Assembly: GCF_001949145.1 (NCBI RefSeq)
Contig: NW_019091355.1
Coordinates: forward strand, 2,570,209-2,634,208
DNA from: Acanthaster planci
Lineage: Eukaryota; Echinodermata; Asteroidea; Valvatida; Acanthasteridae
Direction of reading: 5' to 3'
DNA: 64,000 bases
The first letter of the stretch is position 1. Each line of letters starts with the position of its first letter. Position numbers and translations under genes: made by a program. Below, in pieces: positions 34,938 to 47,405 of the stretch. The notes under the pieces are model-generated. The model ran no database searches and was not told the origin of the DNA. It was given only the letters and a program-made list of their open reading frames with translations.

Positions 34938-37900
34938 GCAGATAGCGCTGCCTGATGAATAGTTCTAAACGTGGGTACCAGCTTTATCAGTTCAAGTTGT
35001 CCTAACATAGACAGGGCAGGATGGGCACATGTTTGCACTTTGCAGACAGATAGGCCTCAAGGAAGCATCTCAGTCACTATTCATAGATGTTAATTTTCCA
35101 ATTTTGCCGGGCGGTTAATGCAATGGGCAATCTCTACGAAGGGACACCTGTTCAATTGTCTCGGCCTAAATCCCTTCACAGATCCACACTAACAAATCAA
35201 GACATCATCATTGAACTCATGAATGAACAATGAGTACATGTATTGATCTGTGGCACAGTAGTTTCCTGTGTAAAAGTACATCCCGTGTAGCTAGTGACAT
35301 GTATATTTGACGTAGCTAGTGACATGTATATTTGACTTGATAAACAATTCAGATTCATCAAGATTGTATTGCACAAATCCACAATTTAAATATGAATTTA
35401 TAAATGTACAGATGTGAAAAAACGTACTCCCGTGCAAACGCTGCTGCTTTAATGTAATTAGAGGAAACTTTATAATCTCTTGTTGTCCAATTTTTCCACT
35501 TGCATGCATACCAACATGCACCGGTAATGTCGGTCATTCCATTTTTAAGTCTGCCAGCCGACATGCTTTTTTTGCCAGTAGAGTGCAGTGCCCCTTTCAT
35601 TATTACTAGTTTACCTCCCTCCCTCCCATCGCCAGATTAAAAATAGCAGCATGCAAAGTTCACAGGTGGAGTTACAGGTGCTTCCAGTACGAGGGGAAAC
35701 CTGCTTCAAATTGGCCTCGGAATAATCCATATTTAGCCAAAGATATACTAGGTGGTGGTGTTAGTCCGTTTCCATGCCCAATACCAGGCATCACGCTGTT
35801 TAACATCTTCCGACAATAATCACGAACAGACATGAATATACATGTACGTGTACATTAGTAAGACCATTACATACATTGTGCATGCATGAAAATAAAAAAC
35901 CATAGACAGCAGTGTATTGCTATATAATATGTATCAGTGTTGAGATTGTAATTCTTTTGTAGTAGACAATGGTCCTTATACATAAGAGTTTTTAAGGAAC
36001 AGTGAAATTTATGGCTCTATTTTCTTTTCTTCTGCTACTGCAGTGCTACCAGCATTAAATATTTGCATGTTGTAAACTCACTAAGCTGCATCTCGACTGA
36101 ACTATCAGTACTTCTGCCTTCAGGATATATCGCAAATACAATATTCCTAGGTTGCTCTTAAGACGTCTTTCGCATTGAGCCAGATTCTCCATGAGACACA
36201 GCACGGAGAAACTTAACTCCAGGCACTAGACCTACTTTCAAGATCTTCTTACATGGATTCTCCAAGAGACACCCCGTCTGCAAGCGGACGTCCAGTAGTC
36301 ATATAAATACAATGCGCTGTCTGTGCGCGCTCGTCCAAGGGGAAGGTTCTCTCTCGATGTCACTCGATCCCGCGTCGCCCGAAATGTGTTTGAATATTGA
36401 TATATGTTGATGAGTCTCGACTCCTGCCAGTCTGTGGGCTTTTTTTTTCTCCCCGTTCAGTGTCTTAATATCGTCTTGTCTCCTCTTCAGCCTGTTTTTT
36501 GAAATGCACTTTTGCCCAGGTACGGTATGTGTACGAGAGGAAGACGGTTTGACTCTCCTGTAGGCCATTGGCCTCACTTAGGTGGGAAACTAGGGCAGTG
36601 CGGTCCCTGGTGGCCCGGGCTGTGGCCCCCGTGGCTATGGCCTGTCGTCATGCACTTGCAACTCTTTCACATGACAGTTTTCGACAATTTACCCTGGTCT
36701 CAAACTGGACAAATAGCCAGGAGGACAAGCGATGCGCTTTGTCAAACGGGAATTAGCATAGAATGCGGGTAGTGAAATGCAGGCTGCTTGGGGGGAAAAA
36801 TGGATGGACATTGAAGAGCGTCATTTGAATTGGAAGCAAGCGAGTTTGCATGGCCAAATTTATGAGGGGAAAATCAAAGAGAATTAAGTTCAGCACATTT
36901 GGTTTACTCCAAAGATGCCAGTTGGTAAATTGTAAATAGTAGTCAAAGTGTTACTGTATTTATAAATGCACACTTTTCCAACCTAAAACTTGTTTCATTT
37001 GCTTCTAAATACAATGTTAGTCTCACCGTTTGCTCTGGATTGTTTTGTATGTATGTGTACAATTTGGTGACGGTGGTGACTGCATCATTATTGTTTTCTG
37101 TTTATTTGCTTTCACATCATTGTCAAGTCACAAATCTCAGTGCTTGCACAAGAAATTTCCCAAGGAATCATCATTTTAAATGTACTTCCTGTGATTTGGG
37201 CAAATCAACAAACACAGGTTGACAACACATTTCCAAATCCCATCTGTAGTCACTGTATGCCGGCATCTCACTATCAAATCCACCTGTACTGATGGTGGCC
37301 ACCTGCAGTTACTCCATGCTGCTCCCTTCAGCCACAGGGGCTCATTATCAGTTACCCTATACACCACTCCACTGATCTGCCATGATCCAGCCAATTAACC
37401 TGCCAGGGCAACTTCACAAGGTGGAGACTGATCTCTTTACTAATCTGTCAGGTGTCTGCCATGAGGGGGCGCTTCTGGGATGCCTGAACTTAGCACCAAG
37501 ATAAACCTCAGCCAGGCCATGGGGCTGGTATTTGCAAAAGAATGGAGGAAAAGAATCCAATAGGCACTCTCAGTTCTAGTTGTTCAGATATTTGATGAAA
37601 TTTTTTTTTTCAAGTTGACTTCAGCCAAAAGTAAACACGGGCTGAAATTCTTCCCTCTCTAACGGGATTTTTATCAGACACACTCTGGAAATAAAGGATC
37701 TAACAGTGGAAAAATATTATTACTCTGCCTTCTCCCTTGTCCTTGAAACTGTTGCCCCGAGCTTCAGCACGTAAATCGACAACCCAAGATTGAATTTCCG
37801 CATGTTAAACAGATAAAAACAAGTCGGGTACTCGCTCACTCCATTCCAAAGCGCAAGGAGGAAAAATTTCCACAGACAGCAATAAAGCACAATTATTTCA

Positions 37901-38324
37901 ACTGTCCTTTGGGCCAGCTGCAGTAAAGTAAAATTACCGGAACCGTTCAAGCGGAATTATCACTGATTGTTACTGACTTCCCCCAATCTAGTAACTGCCA
38001 TTTTCACGGCCAAATAACCAGTTCGTCCTCTACTTCATCGTGAAAATGTTCTCATTAAATGGAATCCGTCACATGTACAGTTACTATACTATGTATGTGT
38101 GCCACCTCACCCCAGTATTAAACTGGTTTTAAGGTCAGGATAAATCCAGGGCCAGCCTGTTTATCCCCTGGGGAGGAGTCTAATTTGCCATGAGCCACTT
38201 ACAGTGTTAATTGCTAAGGTGAGGGTCCTGCTGAGTGACCTTAATCTGGGGACATGGAATGCGCATGGATGGACAACCTGCCAAGCATGGGGTGTGATGA
38301 TTGATTCTGAAAGATACAGGTTGG
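34938..38324. other. Presumed intron, no exon recognised
   Basis: It contains a 25-base perfect tandem duplication at 35287-35336 (GTAGCTAGTGACATGTATAT unit) and a CpG-rich patch at about 36310-36385 without a recognisable gene. Confidence 0.4.
35287..35336. repeat. 25-base perfect tandem duplication
   Basis: Two identical units starting GTAGCTAGTGACATG and ending TTTGAC. Confidence 0.9.
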
Positions 38325-38424
38325 TCATCACAAGACCAGTCCATAGTTAGAGGGATGCCTTTTCTTGTCAGAGTTCATTAGACTGGAAGGTTTATGATGG
38401 ACTCACTGCCAGGACTTGTGATGG
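38325..38424. mobile_element. Inverted-repeat family IR-CCATCACAAG, copy 4
   Basis: The left end TCATCACAAGACCAGTCCA is mirrored by CCAGGACTTGTGATGGA at the right end. About 100 bases, no coding content. Confidence 0.5.
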
Positions 38425-41400
38425 ACTCTATAGGCATTCAGTCCAGTACTTGTCATTCCCACATGAATTCACAAAGTAATTGATGATCTAATGTACTTCA
38501 GATTTTTACTAGCACAGGAGCAGAGAATATGTTGATATTTTTATATGTACATGTAAAACTTCCTGTTTTGTGTTACTGGTGATTTTCTGGAGGTGTGAAG
38601 TACTTGAGTCATGGGGGTCCAGGGACACAGGTGTTATTTTCAAATCATGTTTCAGCTTTTTATTTAATGTGCCGAAGCCCTGAACTGTCTCAAAGGAATC
38701 AGATTTTTTAAACTGCATGTCCCATTTTTTTTCTGTCGGAGAGAGTGTGATGGTCAGAAGTTGGGGGAAATGGGGAAATGTGCACTTCTTGCAGGAAATT
38801 TGATGAATCAGGGTTTGTGCCTTGGAAAAGGGATGAAGACTCCAGGCTGGGCGATGGTTATTGGCCTGATCCACCTGTGCATGGGTTTCCACGGCTCTTC
38901 TCAGCAGATGGGGTGGACGGTCCTGGCCGGGCTTCCTTCAAGATCTGCCTGTTCTTAAGTAACTGGGAAGATATTCAGGGCAAAGCACCTGTTTTGGGGT
39001 AGCTGCTCTTAATTAATTGATGCCATTGAAGGTATTTTGTGAGGGGATTGTGGACTTATCTGGCTAGATGGGGCATAGACCTCACACAGACATAACTGGG
39101 TCAGGGCTAAGTCTTCCAGATGTCCTAGGTTTGCCAGGCAGCCTCCTCATAGCAGAAGTCGACAAGTTGTTCCAGTTGCTTGAAAGTGTGTTAAGCGGTA
39201 ACATCCCTCCACGTTTTTTGGATTTTTTCCTCCCAACAAGACCCAACCCAAAGATAAGTTCAAGGTCATCACACCTAAATAAGGTTTTTATATCGCTCTT
39301 GGTTATAATAACCTGAAAAGTTGGAACAGGAAGAGTATTAGAGTTTTTGGGCAGTCTCAAAGGACCTCCACTCATTTGCTGTGCAGTGCACATGTACATG
39401 ATTATTTGAATAGCCTCCTTGGAAACTGGTTGCTACTTGCATTTCATGCAAGGTGAGCTGGAATTTCAACCAAACTGCTCAAAGGTGGATGTCGCCTGGA
39501 ATTTTGTTGGGGGAGGGGGAAGCAAACCTTTGCTCCCAGGGGAGGGAGCAAAGCTCTTGACAACTAACAGGTTAACAGTGGGGGGGAGGCTAATGTCCAG
39601 GTTTTTATCGTTTATTTTTCAAATTATTTGGGAGAGGGGTGGCACACCTATATTGTGTATACACGAGCACTCTGTCTGGCTGTCGTGGTATATTTTTTAT
39701 ACCTGCTTTTTTGTTGATGGATAGCACATTTGCTAAAAATCAGTTCAGTGATGAGATGGGGCTTGATGTCTCAGGAGGTACAGCTAAGTGGAAATCACAT
39801 TTGGGTAAATTGACTTACAGCAGTTACTGACATTGACATTTTCAATGCGGTAATGAAGTGGGTCTGGTGGAGCACTGGTTTTTGTCATGTGCATGATACC
39901 AAAGTAGCTAAAAATACAGGGTTTGGGGGATTTTTCTCTTACGGGTTTCCACATTTGAATGTACACGTATATGGCTAAGAAATACCAAAAGTTCAATGCT
40001 TGAGAATTGTATAGTGTGGTGGATTAGTTTCAGAACTGACCAATGTGGAGGTTGTATTCTGTAGATCCCCGTCTTTAGAAATGTCATCAAATTTGCATTT
40101 CTGATGAATGCTGTGTTGTATATTGTTATTCCTGGTAAATCCTTTGAAATGTCAGCATTATTGCACAAGAAAATTGTCAATGAAACTAAAAGCATTTGGA
40201 TACTGAATCAGCCCCAACCAGTTTCTTCACAAAGCCTGCTGAGGTTCTGATTTTTTTTTTCTTGGATTGACACAAAGTGGTTTTTCTCAAAGTTCCTTCT
40301 CACCAACTTGTGGCTTTAAAAAGTCTAGTAAAGTGTATTATCTTGGACTTCTTGGAATGGCCAGTGTCTTGGAGTTGAGTTACATGTAAATTTGTTTCTG
40401 ATTGCCCCCCAAAAAGTTCTCAAATTCCCTCTTGGCCCATTTATTGAGAAACTCTGCTCACCCCTCCCCTTTTCTTACTTCAAAGAGTTTAAAGTGGTCG
40501 TAACCTTTTGACCTCGGGACACTGGAAGTTGAAGAGCTGTGTCCTCTGGGATTACTCGTGGTCGATTATCACTTTACCCTACCCCATACAGAAATGAGAT
40601 ACATGTTTACCACAGTCTCTGGTTGGGAGGTTCAGTGGTACAAAATGTGTCCCAGCTGGTGAAAATGTTGGACCGTCTATGTAAACGGAATTGGCAGGGT
40701 TGGACCAAAGGACTTTGCTGTGATGCCTAACCAATAGGTAGGGGTGCTGGGGACTACCCCCCCCTTTAGAATTATGTATGCCAACTATTTGGTTTTGTTT
40801 TGTTTTTATTCTGGAAGCATCAGTTCCTGGAAACTTGTTAAATTATTCCCCCAATATCCCCCCAAAGAAAAATCTCAAAATTTTTCGACAAGTCCCAGAC
40901 TACTGCACCATTTAGAAGTTGTGAACGTGCTGTTTAAAGAAGTTCCTACAGACGTCAAAGATTCATTGTTCTCTTGTGGATAATGCATGTCCCTGATGAG
41001 ACCTCTCCTTCTCCTTCCAGACAGGAAACTGGACGTTGTTGCCCAGGTGCCTTGATGACATTGGCTGAATTTGATGTGATTCGCAGTGTTTTGAAGCTTG
41101 TCTAAAATGCTGTACATTATTTCAGGGGACGCAAGGTCTCCACCGGCAAATTTAAAACAAGAGCCAAAGTTTTCACACCATCCACATTTTTCTAGCCTCA
41201 TGCTTTTTTTAAATACAGTACTGAATACATTGGGTTTTCCCCTCTTTGTTCGAGATTGCAGCTGAGGTTTGTAACTGTTGACTGCATTTATTTGGCAATG
41301 CGGGTGAATAGCTAGCAGAGGCCGGTACGTTGAGATGCAGTCTAATAAAGCAACCAGGAAATACACCTGTGTTCGTTCAGAGCATAAACTGTCCAAATCC

Positions 41401-44400
41401 CATTACCAGACGCATCAAAGTGCCAGTGGATGTTGAAACTTGTCATTCCATTGAAGGTTTGGTGTTTGTTGTTGTTTGACTGTGGTTTAGGAAATATTCC
41501 CCCGGCCACATCTGACGAAATCATCAAGAGAGTCTGGCTCAAATGAAATGCTTCCTCCAAATCCAGTAATGTGTGACACTGGTGAATGAGTTAATGACTT
41601 TGACAAATGCTGGCGGAATGCATGGGTCTCAAAATCATATTGCCTTTGGGTAACCTTCATCAAATGGCATTTTGTCAATGGCTTCTGTCGCACCAGGGGG
41701 CATTCTTGTTAAGGGGCTGCGTGCTACAAGATAACAGGGAAATTCTATAATTTTTTTTTTAATTTCTGTTCCCACAGAAAAGAAATGTAAAGAGAAAAGA
41801 ACACCGGCCATATTAATTATTTAATTATTTAAATGTGATCAGATTCAGGTTAGTTTTGCAGTAATCTTTCATTCAAAGAAAATATGCGTGATACCTCAGG
41901 AGTTATTTATAACGATTTGTTGACATTTTTCATCTGCCAATTTCAAGTTTGTACATCCTGCAATTTTATAGGTACATTCCTCGGTTCGAACAACGAAAAA
42001 TAAGCATAAACTGCACTTTAATTTATCAACTTGCCGGTATATCCCCAAAGGCCAATGCTTCATGAGACATATTCTTGCAAATTATGCATTGAGACTCTAA
42101 GAGAAAAACAGAAATCGCACGGGTTGAGGAAATCCAGTCAGGCTAACATATTGCGCCATTAAACGAATAATCATTGATCGAAAAGCAGTGTGCTTCGTAT
42201 TTGCAGACAAGTGCAGCCGGGGGGGGGAGTGGGATCGTAGCTGAATCCTAGCCCAAGCACAGTCCAGGGAAGGCAAAGACGATGCCGTAATAATTACCCG
42301 CGAGATTTGCAGTAGCTCAAGTGTAAATGTAAAAGGAGAGATACTACTGCAGGATCGTTGCGCATGACTGGGCAACATTGAGCTCTTTGCTCCAAGATGG
42401 ATGTAAACGTTGACTGATGAATCACACTGTGGTAAGCAGCAGACTACCCCGTACCTCACCCAAAATGGCGGGTACTCAGCTCCGTTTTCTTCAGGTTTCT
42501 TATCCAAAACCTCAGCAAAATTTAAAACGGCCTTTCTGAAAGTAAAGCACAGTATACATAAGTGCCTCTCAATGTGTTACCAGTAAAATTGATGCAATTA
42601 GTATTGTGGTGGTATACCGGTATGCAGAAAAATGCATTTACATGTAAAATGCATTGGATAGAATTGTCTAGGGGAATTGCACAGTGGCGAAATTGCTTCA
42701 ATTTCAATCACTGTTGCATTGGTACCCGATTGTATGAAAAACAGGTATGCACGTGTAGTTCCAGTCAGACCCATCAAATTTAAAGCAACCCCTATGATTG
42801 AGCGGTCTTGTGAAAAAAAAAGAGACGATTCTAATCAAAGAAAATACGTGGATTTCCTTCCTGTATTTCCTGACTAGAGGCCAAATGGATATTTCCTACC
42901 TCTGCCTGTATGTAATGTATTGTGAGTTGTGGATTTACACTTGGTCTGTTCCTAGATCAACAAATGATGAAATGCTTAATTTGCTGTCGGCAGAGACATT
43001 TCTTGATGAAATAAAATGTTGGCATTTTACAAATGAACTTGTCAGAAGTGGAGGAAGAGTTGGAAACCTTGAATTTCAGTCGAGCTTACTGCTGTTGAGC
43101 TGCCTCGCCCGGTTTTGCTTACATTTTTACACCACCGCTGAGTGAAAAATTGAGCTGGGTGCTGAAAAGAAAAAGCCCCCTTGACAAATAAATCAACTGC
43201 ATTCAACTTCTAACAGCTTATCGGTCAAGATGGCGGATTCATTATTTCAAGGGTAAATTCTTATTTTACCAAATTTATGGACGTTTAGGCCTGTTGAAGC
43301 GACAGACGGATTCACATGCATAGCCATTCAAGTCCCAAAGGAACTGCTGTTTGGGAATTTGTTTTTTTTTTAACCTTCAAATTGTGTATTCTTCAACGTG
43401 TCTGCTCACTGAATATCGGTGTGCATATCATGGTTAGATATGCAGGAGTACCGGTCGCATTGGGACGTCCCCGGATGATGCTTGCGGAGTGTGCAGAGGG
43501 CAAGCCTTTTCTCACATTAGCAGCTTGTTGGAGGAATAAAGGAGTGCATCCATCACTCCCTGTGCACAGTGGGCTCTGCTGATGTGATTGCCGTGTCAAC
43601 TCTAGAGTAGTGTAGGGTCAAAGGATGTGAAGTGATCTGCATGCAGAACTCACGGTGGATGCTCCTAAGCTGTGAGGTTTGAAGGCAGGTGAAATTGGCA
43701 GTCAGTAAAACTGTACCGCGTAAGATGATTGCAAGTATAAATAAATTGCAGTTCTTGCATTTTCTAAAAACAAGAACAAGATTTTTTAAAAATCAGACTT
43801 TTTCTTATATTTGTGTACTTTCAAACAGTCGTATGTTCATTTTTATGACAGCCTTTGTCCATGTTTAGTTCATTAAATTCTCATTTTGCTCAATGTTCAT
43901 GAAACGTGTACTTCAGTATCCTTAGTATAGATACCAGTGCAAGTTTTATTTGATTTATTTTCTTAAAAATGGAAGATTTATAGCTTCAGGCGAGGACTTT
44001 ACGAGGAAGCCTTCTGGAATGTTGTTCAGTTATTATCTCCATCTCCTGTTTTTCAAGCATCTGAACTATGCCTACAATTTGCAGTAGTCGTGAAATCAAT
44101 TGTCAGGAGGGCAACGCCAATTTCCTGACTGTGGAACCATGCCAAATTGTTTTGCACTGAGATAATTTGCCCCCCCTCCAAAAAAAAAAAACCCATATAT
44201 TTTACATGTAGCATGCAGGTGTGTCCATAGGAACACCTGCACAGATGTACATGTAGATTAGAGTGGCGAAGTGTGGAAATTCTTTGCTTTTTCCTGTTTT
44301 CGCGCACAATTTCTTCTTTGGGGTGCGGTGCTTGTAAGTACAGTACAAGTGCATAGTTCAGGTTTATCCAGCCTGAGTGGAGTAGTGATTGTGGAGTGAA

Positions 44401-44829
44401 CCTTGTAAACAACTAACAAACATGAGTTAAAAGAAGAACTCCTCCCAAAAGACAAACAAACGATAGTTGAAAAACCTGGCTCACACCCCCTCCCCAAAAA
44501 AGTTGGTGGTAATAGTGTTGTCAAGTGAAGTTACAAGGTGCAAAGCTCTCGGATAAACACATTATTGCTGTCATTCAGTGAACCTCTGAAAGGCATTGAT
44601 CTGTGAAATACATGCTGACACCTACAATGTAACCACAGGCTGAAAATGTCAGAACATTCACAGGGCTTCTGCAAAGTAAATCGACCAACCATTTGTGAAG
44701 CAGAGATCAAACAACCATGAGTAAGAAGTGTTGTTTCAGCTGCTAAAAATAATGTCACCTCCTTGAGCCATACATGAACATTGGTGTTGCAAAAGTATGA
44801 TGTTGAAGTCCCTAGTCAGTTGATAACAC
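38425..44829. other. Presumed intron, no exon with a recognisable domain
   Basis: Several open frames exceed 120 codons on the minus strand (38509-38892, 40875-41396, 42097-42507), but none has a domain or convincing coding context. A splice acceptor and short phase-compatible frame at 41778-41824 is discussed as a finding. An AAGATGGCGG YY1-type motif lies near 43228. Confidence 0.4.
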
Positions 44830-45318
44830 TTAAGGCTTTGCCAAATATACGAATAACCGAATATTTGATTGATTATCGAACATTCAAATAGTATTTTTTT
44901 AATTTGAATATTCAAATGCAAAATCAGTGGAAGGGGAAGGAGAATTTTCTTTTGTTTTAAATGAAAAAAATTGCACTATGGAGGCTTGTTCCAAGCAGAT
45001 TCAAATGAAAAGTGATTGAAACCTTACAGCAATTCAAAAGGTACATTATCCTTTAAAAAATTCAAAAAGAATATACCTTTTAAACAGGAAAAGAAGTATT
45101 ATTCGTCTCGTACATCTTGCTAAATTGTGGCTGAAGATACTTGTAGTCGTGAGAAGCTATTACAGTGATCTGTGTGCGTTATTGCAACTGGTTTTTGTAT
45201 ATGGTTTGTTCCTCAACAAACAAACTGCCAGTCAGTACAACCAAATATTCAGATTTTTTAGCAAATTCAAGGTCAACTATTTGAATAGTAGATTATTCAA
45301 ATTGACTCAGCCCCAATA
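44830..45318. mobile_element. AT-rich MITE-like element with worn inverted ends
   Basis: The left end GGCTTTGCCAAATATACGAATAACC resembles the reverse complement of the right end (GGCTGAGTCAATTTGAATAATC), and the interior repeats ATTCAAATAGT and TTTGAATATTC motifs in both orientations. This is reminiscent of worn non-autonomous hAT elements, but no 8-base target duplication was confirmed. Confidence 0.35.
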
Positions 45319-47217
45319 ACACTCTATCCTAACATACATGTACAAGTCTATTATTCTAACCATCTATTAAAGGTTTGAAAAGTCTGTGTTCTGTAGGGGA
45401 AGGGATTTGATGATTGAATCAATCAGGGTAGGCTGACATTCAAATTGAAATTGCTGGCAAACAGCAACAAGTGGCAAACCTTAATTTAAATTAAGGAACA
45501 TGAAGGAAGTGGCTACAGATAAGTAATTATAAATCACTCATTCACCGTCTGGGATCCAACCAGACCATGGCAGAAGCGACCTTGTTGTAACCAAATGCGG
45601 TAAGGGTAGGGTGGCCCTGCGGAGGAGGACAGACACCGCTTAAAGTACCCGCAGGAATTTTGAAGATGGTCATGGAGTAAACTCACCTGTCTGACATTTT
45701 GGGGTTTTTCAGATGTTGAGGATTATTTTTGCCAAATCACTCCCCTGTGGTACATGCATGCATGTTGGCAACCACACTTTTTTTCCTTCTGCGACTTCAA
45801 CATGCGACCTGACCTAAAAGAATGAGCCACAAGTCGGCCAGAGCCACTTGCGAATTAAAGGTCACAAAAGAATCATCCACAGTGTGAATTTATAGGAACC
45901 CATGACATTTTTCACCCTCATGATGTTTATTTCCAGGATGCCAAATGATACATCAAACCAAAGAGGTGACTGGTACCATCGTAGCTTGACAAGCAGTACT
46001 ATCTGGACCGAAAGGAATCAGAGGATTGCCTCATTGAGGTTATAATGTACACATGCATGCAGTGTAGGTCCTACTTTTGTCCCTACGTATATGAGACAAC
46101 AAAATGCACTTGTCTCTCAACAGTTCAGGAGAGCCCTGTCTAAATACATGCTTTAACGAAAAGAACATTTTTTTTTCACGGAAATCTCGGGACAAAAATG
46201 TAGCTCCGTTCTGCACCAGAGACGTTGTCATCAAACCTTCCCATCTGGTAATCTCCCGCAGCCCACCAAGGCAGAGCAATATTCCTCAAAACACATCATC
46301 CGGCCCTGGGAAAAAGTTTGTTTTGGACATTCCTAATCTGACATCAAAAGTGCAGTTGTTAAATTCCTCGTTTATTATGCAGTGAAAGAGTGGAGTTGTC
46401 CAAACTGAGACCGGCATTGAGGCAAGGCCAAGGCTGAATCTGGCATTCCACCCTAATTGTGTTTGTCCTTTACCCACAGACTGCCCACTTCTAGTTTGTT
46501 GTTGCCTTCCAAACAGGTGTGATCCAGACTTCCCTGGGACAATTTTGATGTCGGGGGATTAGCCCACCCAGCCTCTTTTCTCTGAAAATGTTTAGCTGAA
46601 TGAAAAACGCTCATGTTTTTGCGTGAACCCAATGACTCAAAGGGTACATTGTATGTGCAGAAATGTACCGTGTGACTGAAATAGGATGTTGCAGTTGAAA
46701 TCTTTTCGGTGAGCTTGAAGGCAGGAACTTTTATTCAAGAAACCTGCCCATGAAGCAGGTTTTAATATTGCTTTGATCACTGCAAAGAAATTTTTTCCCA
46801 GGACTTGCAGTTATGCATTTTGATGAAGTTGTCTCGGTTCAATGAACTTGATTCCAATCTTGGATCATTCACTCCTTGGGAATTCGAGATGAAAGAAATA
46901 GACTCTGATGCGAAACACTTGTGCTTGTAGTTGGTCATTTCTCCAAGCAGCCACGTGAGTGAGCATGCCAGGTGACGGCGATCTTTGAACAGTGATTGGA
47001 AAACCAGCTGACCGGGAATAGGAGCAACTCTGCAGGGATCAGAAGTCAGATTTAATCGGATCGGGCATGGATATCCAGATAATGCGCGCAGGCTAAACGG
47101 ATGCCAAAGCTTCGTTTGTCGGTGAAAGCAGGTTTTGAGATTCTGTCACTTTGAAAGACACTTCAAAGGTTTGAGCCTGTGGAGTATTTGATTTACATGT
47201 ATCTCATCAAAAGAAAA
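45319..47217. other. Presumed intron, no exon recognised
   Basis: Nothing supported beyond short open frames without domains. Confidence 0.4.
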
Positions 47218-47405
47218 ACCGCAAGCCACCTCGAGCAGAAGCACCCCTTCATCAGTTGAAAAGAGTCGCGTTGGTCGGGAGTGTTCAATTTGTTGGTAGC
47301 GATATGACCGTGACATGTGCATTTCCTAGTCGTTTGCAAACCGTCGAAGTTCAGTTCCGACCAAAGGAGCCTCCTTTGCGAAGAAAATAGTGCCCTCTCT
47401 TTGTC
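47218..47405 (+). repeat. Dispersed repeat family R170, copy C
   Basis: The longest copy, sharing CCTCGAGCAGAAGCACCCC with copy A and the block GGTCGGGAGTGTTCA..TTGTTGGTAGC with copy B. The right edge near TGCCCTCTCTTTGTCC also matches copy A. Confidence 0.65.

Noticed and set aside
40875-41396. 173-codon open frame on the minus strand
   Set aside because: No domain, no signal peptide and no splice-consistent neighbours. A frame of this length can arise by chance in 64 kb read in six frames.
42097-42507. 136-codon open frame on the minus strand
   Set aside because: No recognisable domain; likely chance.
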